A DNA stretch of 64,000 nt from a candidate division CSSED10-310 bacterium. GTDB taxonomy: Bacteria; CSSED10-310. The translations under genes and the position numbers were made by a program. This document shows, piece by piece, positions 54,848 through 63,800 of the stretch (the stretch's first letter is position 1; each line of letters begins with the position of its first letter). The notes under the pieces were generated by a model. It was not told where the DNA came from. It was given only the letters and a program-made list of their open reading frames with translations, and ran no database searches. The DNA is taken from positions 1 to 64,000 of the forward strand of contig JAFGEQ010000012.1 in the NCBI GenBank assembly GCA_016931515.1, written 5' to 3'.

Positions 54848-57808
54848 TCACCAATTCACCGGAACACGGATTATTTCACCGCTTCGGTGAGCATGCATAA
54901 CATAGCCGTTGCTTTTTCCGAATTGATAAACCAGATTGGTCACTTCGACATCTTTTTGGCAATAGGAAGCGATCAGGTCAATCCGGTTTTCACGCCACCA
55001 TTTGAGCGATTGCAACCCATCTGCGGTCTTTCGTGCTCCAACTGTTGCTGACGAGACTTTATCCAGACCGGTGCGAAACCCGAGTCCTCTTGTTATTTCA
55101 TGGATGAGATCCAGTGACGGGAACCGGTTGATGACATGTTTATCAGCATATCCCTTCAGTACCGTCAGATCGAATCGATCGGAATTGTAGCCAACAATCC
55201 GTTCCGCTCTCGCCAACCTTTGAATCAGGCGAGGCGCATCTTTTTCGAGATAGAATTCGTACCGATTCAGACTGATGTCAAAAACAACACAGATGGCTAT
55301 CCGCATCTTGTCGGCTTTGTCCCATCCACCCACTTCCTCGGCGGATAACTGTGTTTCAATGTCGAAAACCAGTTCGGTATGCTCCGGACAATCGGATTCG
55401 TCCGGTAGTGGGGGTATTACGAATGCCTGATTCACTGAAACCTCCTCATACGTTTTTCCATGTGATCGGTTTATAAAAAGTTCACCCTGTTGGCCGGAAG
55501 GGGGGTTGTCGGATATTGCAGGAGCGATCTGGAGCGATTCTATCGATCTCAGTCCGGAACCCGCTTCCATGAGAAAGACCGTCGCTCTCTTATCAAGTGG
55601 TTCGTTACCTGAACCGCATTTGGGTGATTGGATACAGTAGGGACAGCCACTATTACATGGACACGTGGATACATGGCGCAGAGTCTCCCTCAACAGGTTA
55701 TCGAACTGTGGCAAGGCGCTTTCAGCCAAACCCAATCCACCGGGAAAACTATCGTATATAAAAACGGCGGCTCCACCCGTCTGATGGTGGGATTGAGTAG
55801 ATATTCCAGCCAAATCACTCCTGTCGCAGATTGAAATGAGCGGGTAAAGCCCGATCATGGCATGCTCCAGAGCATGTAATCCGCCCATTGGATGTAAGCC
55901 CTCAGATTTGACGGCATCCATCGTCGCTTCGGAAAAATTCATCCAGAGTCCCCGAGTTTCAAAAACGAGTTCCGGCAGATCCAGATCATGTCGTGAGACT
56001 ATCTCTCCGGAAAATATCCGCCGGATACTATAGCCGGTGACTTTTTCCCGAACCCTTAATCGACCGTTGTTGACAACAAGACCAGGCAATTCCAGCCGGC
56101 CATCGACGCTGAGAATATCCGTTTCCTTGCTTGTTACAGATTGCGTATATACGTCTTCCGGCCCGCTTGAGACAATGACCCTGAAATTCGCCTGATCCAG
56201 CTCGTCAACGCGGAAGACTTCGCCGGAATGCAGATAGATCGAGCCGGGATGACATTCCTTAAAAACCCGGACACCATCGACATGCCCGATCACGCCTCGA
56301 TCGACATGGCGGATCTCGTATGAGTCACCTATCGACCGGATCGAAATCCGTCGTTGCGGAGACGATTCCCTGCAGACATATCGATTTCCACCGGCGCATT
56401 CGAGCAAGCGATTCGTTTCTGTCAGGTAGGCAATCCGTTCGCGTATATGCGGTGAATCGGGATAATTGGTACCGGGATCAAGAATTAATTCGTCTGCCGC
56501 ACATTCCAGATGCATATCCGTTATCTCGTCGTTATTCTCATATACTACAGCTCGTTCAACCGGTGATTGATGCAGGATGTCCTCGTGCTCAAACCAGTAA
56601 CGATCCAGGGCATCCTCCCCGGCAATATAAATTACGAGAGATGGCTGCTGTCTCCTTCCTACCCGCCCGGCTCTCTGCCAAAGGCTGGAGACGGATCCGG
56701 GAAAACCCACAAGTATGCAGCAATCCAAACCGCCGATGTTTATTCCCAACTCCAGAGCACTGGTGGAAATTACACCGGACAGTTCATTATTGAAGAGTTT
56801 TTTCTCGATCTCTCGTCGCTGTTCCGGAAGGAACCCTGCCCTGTAGACTCCGAGCCGATGATTAAGATGAGGATTACGTTCCGTCATATAGCGGTAGATG
56901 AGTTCCGTTGATCGCCTGCTTTTCGTAAACACGATTGTTTTCAGACCTGTCTGAATGCAGGCCTCCAGCATATGAACGGCTGCCGTTGATGCTTTATCAT
57001 CCGGGAAATGGGAGATGAAGGCTTTCGGTTCGAGAGGAGCACCTGATGTTGATATCACATCGAACTGCCGTTGCAGTAAATTCCGGGCCAATTCACCCGG
57101 GTTACCGATTGTGGCGGAGCATGCGATAATCCGTGGATCAGCACCGTAGTGTTTCAAGACTCTCAAGAACCGACGCATGGTTTGTAGGACCTGTGACCCG
57201 AAGACGCCTCGATACACATGTATCTCATCGACAACCACGTATTTTACATTGCTGAGAAAGTTATTCCATCGTGTGTGATAAGGCAAGAAGCCATAATGCA
57301 GCATATCCGGGTTTGTTATCAGTACATGCGGTGGGTGAAGACGGATCTGTTTTCTATCTGAAGTCTTGGTATCGCCATCGTAAATACCGGATAACGGACG
57401 TCCCTGAGATAGATTGAAATCGCCTGCTACCAGGTCTTCACGAAAAATCCGATCTTGATCGCGCGCGAGAGCTTTAAAAGGGAATAAAAGAATCGCAGAA
57501 GTAGCAGGATCCCTGATGATTTCTTCAAGTATCGGAATCTGATAAGTCAGGCTCTTTCCACTTGCGGTAGGAGTTGCAAGCAGCACATCATGACCAGCCC
57601 GGATTGAGGCAATGGCTTTTGCCTGATGACTGTAAAGTTTCTTAATACCAGCATTTTCGAGAAGGTGCCTGGTTACATCAGAAAACCCGGTGAACTGATC
57701 GGAGTAGATTGCTGTCTGTCCGGAAAGGATCCTCGTAATGCATCTATCCCTCCGCCATCCTGATTTATCGATAAGCTGCTCAATTAAATGCTGCATGATT
57801 ATTTTCAT
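54848..57808 (-). CDS. MrfA-like DEAD/H helicase fused to RNase H-like exonuclease
   Basis: About 986 residues. The helicase has TPTASGKS (79-86), DEIH (194-197), CSATIGN and QRAGRVGR. Then the MrfA/DUF1998 zinc-binding site CPCNSGCPYCIQSPKCG (about 723) and its PLDKR tail. From about 813 starts a DEDDh/y-type nuclease domain: VFDIETQL, VGYNSDRFDLTVL and YCQKDVEVT. In B. subtilis MrfA (YprA) and the exonuclease MrfB (YprB) are separate partners in mitomycin-damage repair; here both activities are one protein. I chose the ATG at 57808, which overlaps dacB; 57796 and 57871 are alternatives. Confidence 0.88.
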   Translation of the reverse strand: MKIIMQHLIEQLIDKSGWRRDRCITRILSGQTAIYSDQFTGFSDVTRHLLENAGIKKLYSHQAKAIASIRAGHDVLLATPTASGKSLTYQIPILEEIIRDPATSAILLFPFKALARDQDRIFREDLVAGDFNLSQGRPLSGIYDGDTKTSDRKQIRLHPPHVLITNPDMLHYGFLPYHTRWNNFLSNVKYVVVDEIHVYRGVFGSQVLQTMRRFLRVLKHYGADPRIIACSATIGNPGELARNLLQRQFDVISTSGAPLEPKAFISHFPDDKASTAAVHMLEACIQTGLKTIVFTKSRRSTELIYRYMTERNPHLNHRLGVYRAGFLPEQRREIEKKLFNNELSGVISTSALELGINIGGLDCCILVGFPGSVSSLWQRAGRVGRRQQPSLVIYIAGEDALDRYWFEHEDILHQSPVERAVVYENNDEITDMHLECAADELILDPGTNYPDSPHIRERIAYLTETNRLLECAGGNRYVCRESSPQRRISIRSIGDSYEIRHVDRGVIGHVDGVRVFKECHPGSIYLHSGEVFRVDELDQANFRVIVSSGPEDVYTQSVTSKETDILSVDGRLELPGLVVNNGRLRVREKVTGYSIRRIFSGEIVSRHDLDLPELVFETRGLWMNFSEATMDAVKSEGLHPMGGLHALEHAMIGLYPLISICDRSDLAGISTQSHHQTGGAAVFIYDSFPGGLGLAESALPQFDNLLRETLRHVSTCPCNSGCPYCIQSPKCGSGNEPLDKRATVFLMEAGSGLRSIESLQIAPAISDNPPSGQQGELFINRSHGKTYEEVSVNQAFVIPPLPDESDCPEHTELVFDIETQLSAEEVGGWDKADKMRIAICVVFDISLNRYEFYLEKDAPRLIQRLARAERIVGYNSDRFDLTVLKGYADKHVINRFPSLDLIHEITRGLGFRTGLDKVSSATVGARKTADGLQSLKWWRENRIDLIASYCQKDVEVTNLVYQFGKSNGYVMHAHRSGEIIRVPVNW

Positions 57809-59312
57809 GTCTGACCCAGTAATCCAGCATGGATTCGAGGATGTCATCCTGAACTTTCTTTGATTCCCCATGCCGTCCTTTATTTTGATTGATGAATATC
57901 GAGAACACCAATCCCTTCCCTCTCCGGCCGTCTACAACACCGCTCAGACATACGACATTGTTTATCAGACCGGTTTTTGCGCGAATCATGCGTTTATTCG
58001 GGTGTTTTGCGATACGCCGTTTCATCGTTCCATCGACTCCTGCGATCGGCAGGCATGTCATGAATTCCGGAGCGAAATCCGATTCATTCAACGTCCATCG
58101 GATCACATGAGCCATCTGCCGGGGCGATACACGGTCTAACCGGGATAGTCCCGATCCGTCACTTAAAACCATCCCGGCAGTATCAAGATGTACCACAGTT
58201 GCAAGAAATTCCCGTATTTTCTGCATCCCGAACCGGGTACTGCCCGAGCAGTGACATGATTCAGCTGCAACCGCTTTTACAATCTGCTCCATCATGAAAT
58301 TGTTGGAGAATTTATTGGCACTTCGTAATAGTTCTGACAGTGGCAGGGAATTGTTCACATAAATTTCCTTGGCTTCGTTTCCTTTTTTGCCCTGCCTTAC
58401 ATCGCCACCCACAAGGACTCCCACCTGTTGCAGAAGATAGCGAAATGAATGCCCGGCATATTCTTGGGATGATTTTATATGCCGGTAGTATGTTTGTGGA
58501 CTGATATTGACTGGAATTTTACCCTTGATGATAATGATGCACTTTTCGGAAGATTCTTTAATATCAAGGATCAATGTAACCTTTGATTTTGGTAGGCCGG
58601 TTGTTGCCGTTGATTGTATTTCGAAATATTCCAGGGGGGGATCAATAGTGATTTTCGCCGGATCACCCGGCTTGCTTCCGGGACTCGCAATGACTGAAAT
58701 GGCGTTGAAGTTAAATGCGATACCGCCTGTTGGAGCGTTGTACCACAAGGGCATGGTAATTCTTTTCCAATCGTCGTCAGGATAGCCCTTATCATCAAAA
58801 TAATGGCCGTCCGTCACGATGTCTCCGGATACTGATCTTACTCCCATTGCGTATACGCGCTCTGCTATTTTCCAGAGAACCTCCTTCGTAAGAAATGGGT
58901 CGCCCCCTCCAACGAGGAATATATTCCCTGAAATTCGCCCCTGATCCATCGATCCGGAGTAATAAACCGACGTGTTAAACAAATACTGCGGACTGAGAAT
59001 ACCGAGTGCTCCCACGGTTGAAATTATTTTCTGATTTGAGGCAGGCATCAACGGCCTATCGCCATTGCTGTCAATCAGAATCTCCCCGGATTCAAGATCC
59101 TGGATAAAAACTCCGGTTTTCCCTTCCTTACAAACCCGTCGTTGCAGGATGGAGGTGATATCCTGCTTCAGGTCAGCTGCTGTTGAAATGATCTTTTTGT
59201 CGGCGGCAGCCAGATGAGTGATTCCGGTGAGAAGAAGCATGTTCAGGAGCAAGACCAGATTCCTGAAAAGCCGCATGCGCAATCGTCTTTCTGTCTCCAA
59301 CCTGTTATTCAT
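57780..59312 (-). CDS. dacB: D-alanyl-D-alanine carboxypeptidase/endopeptidase (PBP4, S13 family)
   Basis: About 510 residues with an N-terminal signal peptide ending near HLAAAD. Active-site motifs: PASNQKI (SxxK, Ser92), the SNN triad in FSNNFMMEQ and the KTG in RAKTGLINNV. A large insert domain lies between SxxK and SxN, as in PBP4. It trims peptidoglycan stem peptides and cross-links in the periplasm. The ATG at 59312 overlaps the end of the FHA gene (stop at 59305) by 8 bases, so translation is coupled. Confidence 0.93.
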   Translation of the reverse strand: MNNRLETERRLRMRLFRNLVLLLNMLLLTGITHLAAADKKIISTAADLKQDITSILQRRVCKEGKTGVFIQDLESGEILIDSNGDRPLMPASNQKIISTVGALGILSPQYLFNTSVYYSGSMDQGRISGNIFLVGGGDPFLTKEVLWKIAERVYAMGVRSVSGDIVTDGHYFDDKGYPDDDWKRITMPLWYNAPTGGIAFNFNAISVIASPGSKPGDPAKITIDPPLEYFEIQSTATTGLPKSKVTLILDIKESSEKCIIIIKGKIPVNISPQTYYRHIKSSQEYAGHSFRYLLQQVGVLVGGDVRQGKKGNEAKEIYVNNSLPLSELLRSANKFSNNFMMEQIVKAVAAESCHCSGSTRFGMQKIREFLATVVHLDTAGMVLSDGSGLSRLDRVSPRQMAHVIRWTLNESDFAPEFMTCLPIAGVDGTMKRRIAKHPNKRMIRAKTGLINNVVCLSGVVDGRRGKGLVFSIFINQNKGRHGESKKVQDDILESMLDYWVRHENNHAAFN

Positions 59313-59751
59313 CCTTTTCGGAATCCTTCTCATAAGCTTGTACGACCTTCAGATAGGTATCATCCACTTCCTGAATCCGGGTTTCCATGACGCGTGTCTT
59401 GGGGGACGCTTCTTTACGTTCCATGATCAGATCAACTTTATTCCCCAGGATTGTCTTGATTTTAAATCTCAACACAACGTCGCCGACTTGAAGCAGATCG
59501 TTGTGATTCAATACCGTAGGACCGCTTATTCGCTGACCGTTGACAAAGGTTCCGTTACTTGATTTCAAATCGGTAACAACAATCCCTTCCGGTGTTTTTC
59601 GAAGTTGGGCATGTCGTCGTGATACAGATGCATGGACAACCTGTACCATATTCGTTGGTGCCCGGCCGATCGTAAGAACATCCTGTCGAATATGAAATGT
59701 TCCTCCCTGATTGGGACCTTGCTCAATGACTAACCATCCATTCTCTGCCAT
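59305..59751 (-). CDS. FHA domain protein
   Basis: 148 residues. A single FHA domain (about 25-95): LTIGRAPTNMVQVVHASVSR, RRHAQL and SSNGTFVNGQRI, all residues of the phosphothreonine pocket present. The C-terminal 45 residues are charged. No signal peptide, so it acts in the cytoplasm, probably as an adaptor for a Ser/Thr kinase. GGAGG precedes the ATG. It is coupled to dacB, suggesting phospho-control of wall synthesis. Confidence 0.9.
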   Translation of the reverse strand: MAENGWLVIEQGPNQGGTFHIRQDVLTIGRAPTNMVQVVHASVSRRHAQLRKTPEGIVVTDLKSSNGTFVNGQRISGPTVLNHNDLLQVGDVVLRFKIKTILGNKVDLIMERKEASPKTRVMETRIQEVDDTYLKVVQAYEKDSEKDE

Positions 59752-59812
59752 TCTTCCTCCGATGATGTTGATTATTGTTTATACGATGAACCGTACGATT
59801 ACACGAGTGCGT

Positions 59813-59983
59813 TCAGGAAGCGTGTCGCATCTCCGGATCGAACAAACTGGGTTGTCGAAAGTTGTTATAAGCCGGACAATTCAAACTTCTTCGGCAACGG
59901 GTTCGACAAATTTCTACGTTGATCCGGGGATGATTGCGTCTTCGCGGACAGACCAGATAAATCGATTCCCCATTCAATTTCAT
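59813..59983 (-). CDS. Possible small cysteine-rich protein, 56 aa
   Basis: 56 codons, in line with and 61 bases upstream of the FHA gene. The product is basic with four cysteines (12, 26, 30, 36) in the pattern VCPRRR, HPRINVEICRTRCRR, LNCPAYNNF, which looks like a small metal-binding protein rather than random translation. The ATG at 59983 overlaps the stop of the ORF above as ATGA. No strong ribosome site is visible apart from that coupling. I do not recognise the family. Confidence 0.45.
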   Translation of the reverse strand: MKLNGESIYLVCPRRRNHPRINVEICRTRCRRSLNCPAYNNFRQPSLFDPEMRHAS

Positions 59984-60144
59984 CGATCTACATATACAAC
60001 AATTCCATCCCCGTCACCAGAAAATTCTGCATCTAAAACCTGCGTGTTTCATACATTTCCAGAGTGGGATAGATGGATCAGTTCACAGCTAAAATGCGCG
60101 TCATGATGGCATCCCGCACAAACTGCAGTACGGGTTGCACTCAT
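59980..60144 (-). pseudogene. Possible CXXCH-containing remnant or UGA-interrupted small ORF
   Basis: On the minus strand an ATG at 60144 opens 31 codons with MSATRTAVCAGCHHDAHF, a cytochrome c-type CxxCH motif, then a TGA (60051-60049). The same frame runs 22 more codons (VLDAEFSGDGDGIVVYVDR) to a TGA that overlaps the next ATG as ATGA. Upstream in frame is CP, a TAA, then HGIVPN. Either a decayed multi-haem gene, a UGA read through as selenocysteine, or chance. No clear SECIS was found, and a different frame here is also Cys-rich. The rest of the 291 bases up to the ankyrin gene shows only that gene's AGGAGG. Confidence 0.25.
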
Positions 60145-60274
60145 ATCGATCTCTGCGTTCGGAACAATGCCGTGTTAAGGACAAGAACTCATCATCTTCA
60201 GTTGCCTTGACGCAGGGAATCAGGTAGATAAAGGGGGAAATTTGTCTGACGTATCAGAATCAGGAGGATTGAAA

Positions 60275-60799
60275 ATGAAGATCATTAAAATTCTGGCGCC
60301 TTTGATAGTATGCATGATCGGGTGCGGACCACGCGAATCGGTTACGCCTGGAACAGCTTCATCAAAACCGCTGGAAACCACGGTGTCGCCACCGGAGCGA
60401 AAGCCTGTCAAACCCGCAGAGAACACTATTTTCTCCGCAGCGGCAAACGATCAACTCGCTACCGTAATGCGGATGCTGAATGAAAATTACGATATCAATA
60501 CTCGCGATGAAGATGGGATGACCGCTTTGTCATGGGCTGCGATGCGCGGTCGAAGTGCTGTCGTAAAATATCTTCTGGAACATAATGCGGACCCGAACCT
60601 GGCTGACAACAAAGGTCTGACACCGCTCCATAAAGCCTGTCTGTTTGGTGACAAAGCCATTATCCAGCTCCTTGTCGATTTTCATGCGGATGTCAATGCA
60701 TCAGGACCCCAGGGTCTGAAACCCCTTGCCATCGCAGAGCGAATGAACCATCAGGAAGCAATCGCCATTCTCAAGTCCGCAGGGGCTCAGGAAAAATAA
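60275..60799 (+). CDS. Ankyrin-repeat lipoprotein
   Basis: 174 residues. A lipoprotein signal (LAPLIVCMIGC) is followed by a Pro/Ser/Thr-rich spacer and four ankyrin-type repeats: NTIFSAAANDQLATV, DGMTALSWAAMRGRSAVVK, KGLTPLHKACLFGDKAI, QGLKPLAIAERMNHQEAI. It probably binds another envelope protein. The ATG at 60275 has AGGAGG upstream; the frame extends 11 codons earlier (60242) but without a good site. Confidence 0.88.
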   Translation: MKIIKILAPLIVCMIGCGPRESVTPGTASSKPLETTVSPPERKPVKPAENTIFSAAANDQLATVMRMLNENYDINTRDEDGMTALSWAAMRGRSAVVKYLLEHNADPNLADNKGLTPLHKACLFGDKAIIQLLVDFHADVNASGPQGLKPLAIAERMNHQEAIAILKSAGAQEK

Positions 60800-60897
60800 T
60801 TTCATCGTTGTCTGGCTGATAGGCAGAAGATTTGCACATGCCATGCTGTGTGAAGGTTTACCCTGTATATACAAAATCACGGAGGATATCGGCGATC

Positions 60898-63800
60898 ATG
60901 AAAATTCTTAAATCTGGCATATGGATCACATTGGGTTTGCTGCTGGCTCTCGCGTCTGCAACACAGGCCTTTGATGTTTATGACGAATCATCCATCCCTG
61001 CACAGCTGTTGATTCCCATCGACCCGAATCTCAACGTGTCTCCATCGGTGGAGTATTTCTCATTCAGAGACAACCAGGTTCCCAACCATCAGGGGATTTT
61101 AGGGTTTTTTGAGAAATTTGGTCATCATTGGGATATTCAGATGGATCGACGAAACAATCGACCTGAACTGATCAGTGGCCGGGGCATTCCTTTAATTCCT
61201 GGCGCAGGTAACGACCTTACGATGGATGAGATCAGATTGAACGGGCAGTCGATTCAGTCTATCGATAGAGATTCCATGATTGAGCTGGCGAAAAACTTCT
61301 TACAGCAGAATCCCGATGTATTGAACATCGATATGGAGCAACTGGTTGCTGATTATTCTAATACGCGCGGGTATGAGAACGACCGGATCTGGTTTGTTCA
61401 TTTTACTCAAGTAATAGATGGCATTACCGTCAAAGATTCGGATGTTTTCTTCCGGATTAACAGCGGCAATATCACTCAATTTGGTGCTTATCGAATTGTC
61501 GATCCACCTGAAATACTGATCACTCAACCGCTTATTGAGAGTAATGATGCTCTTGATATTGCAATCAATCATACACTGACAGCCTGTTCGGGTGATCTGG
61601 ACATCGTAATGCCCCCCGAACTCTTTTGGCATCCAATTTTTGGAGACGCCGACACATTACGGCAGCCCGGTGAGATATACGATGGTCCGGCGGGGGAGGG
61701 ATATGCACTCCGCCTGGCATGGGAAATGAAATTCAGAATGGAGCCTGAACCATTCACGTGGCATGCTCTCATCGATGCTTTCACAGGTGACATCCTCAGT
61801 TTCAGGGATGATAACAAATATGAAGCCGTCTATGGTGGTGTCTATCCGATCACGAATCTGAATCCCGAAGTGGTTTTGCCATTTCCGTTCGTCGCCACAA
61901 GTGCAGGGAACACGACTTCCGGCGGTCGATTTACTTCGAGTGGTTCAACATCAACAACACTGAACGGGCAATACGTCCGGATCAGTGATGACTGTGGATC
62001 CGTAAGCCTGAGTTCAGCTGGGGATCTCGATTTTGGAATGAGCAGTGGACAAGACTGCACAACACCTGGATTCGGCGGTTCCGGCAACACGCATTCCTCG
62101 CGTTCCTGTTTTTATCATCTCAGCCAGATTAAGTTCAAAGCAAGGGGTTATCTGACCACGAACTCCTGGCTGCAGGGTAACGTCCGAGCCAACCTTAATA
62201 TCGACGACACCTGCAATGCATACTGGGACGGCAGTTCTGTGAATTTCTTCAAATCGGGGGGCGGCTGTTCGAATACCGGTGAAATTTCATCCGTTTTCCT
62301 GCATGAATGGGGACACGGCCTCGATTACAACACCGGAACTTCCTCCAGCGAAATGGCTTCTGCAGAAGCCCTGGCAGACTCCATGAGTTTTTTACAGACT
62401 CACGATCCGTGCATCGGTCACAACTTCCGTCCCGGCGTTCCATGCAGTTTCGGCTGCGATTCCAGTTGCACCGGTGTCCGGGGAATGAATGTAAGGCCCC
62501 TCATACGACCTTCCAATATCCATACCTCTCCGGCAAGCTGCGCCCGGTGGTCTTGCCCGTATTCCGGTTATGAAGGAATTATGGGATACGAGGGCCACTG
62601 CGAAGCGTTGATCGCAGGCGGAGCCGTATGGGATGTTGCCCAGAACCTGTCAGGATTGATGGGAGATGCCGGTTGGGAGCTTGCAAACCGGATTTACTTT
62701 CAGGGAATGGGTGATTACCGGGGAGCTTATCAACTTGTTTCGGGCGGTCAGTGCAACCCGAACGCAACGATCAACGGTTGCGGAAGCCAGAACTGGTATA
62801 CAGTATGGATTTTTATCGATGACGATAATGGGAATCTGACCGACGGTACGCCGCACGCGCAGGAGATCTGGAACGGATATAACGATCACGGAATAGCATG
62901 CGGGACCCTACCTGTAAATTATTCCGTTTGCCCGTCTCTGGCAACTCCCGGTCTGAACGCAGCACCCGGAGATGATTCTGCAACCTTGAGCTGGAATTCG
63001 GTACCGAATGCGTCCCAATATATTCTCTATCGGAATACTATAGGCTGCGATTTTGCAATGAACATTGTGTCGACGACATCGTCAACCACGTATGTCGATA
63101 ACACCGTCGCAAATGATTTCACCTATTACTATGCCGTCCAGGCTGTCGGATCGAACAGCCAGTGTAGAAGTTCCTTTTCTGATTGTATCCCTGTGGAGAT
63201 CAACGCTTGCATCAATCCGCCGATTGCCGATGCAGGCACCGATATTGACGCTTGCCCTGGAGATCCGGTTTCTATAGGCGGCAACCCGACGGCTTCCGGC
63301 GGAACACCTCCGTTCACATATCTCTGGACTCCGGGGAATTTTTCGTCCTCCAACCCAACGGTGTACCCCAATCAGACGACGACCTATACAGTCGTTGTAA
63401 CAGATAATCTCGGCTGTATCGGCATGGATTCCGTAACCGTTACCATGGATGCGCCCATTGTTAATGCCGGTTTTGATCAATTCACATGTGCCAGCTATTG
63501 CGTCCAGCTTGGTTCTGCGCCGGTTCAGGGTTACACATACTCCTGGACCCCGACACAGGGACTGAGCAATCCATCCATCGCAAACCCTGTCGCTTGTGTC
63601 GATGAAACAACCGTCTATACTCTGACGGTTACTGCCTCCGGTTATCTGTGCCAGGGTCAGGACCAGGTATCGGTGATTATCACTCTTCCGGCATTATCGG
63701 TTGAAAATGTGGAGATTTTGTCGGATTCCGGTGATTCAGACGGATTTCTGGAAGCGGGAGAACGCGGTTTGGTCAGGGCTTATATTGCCAACGTTGGAAT

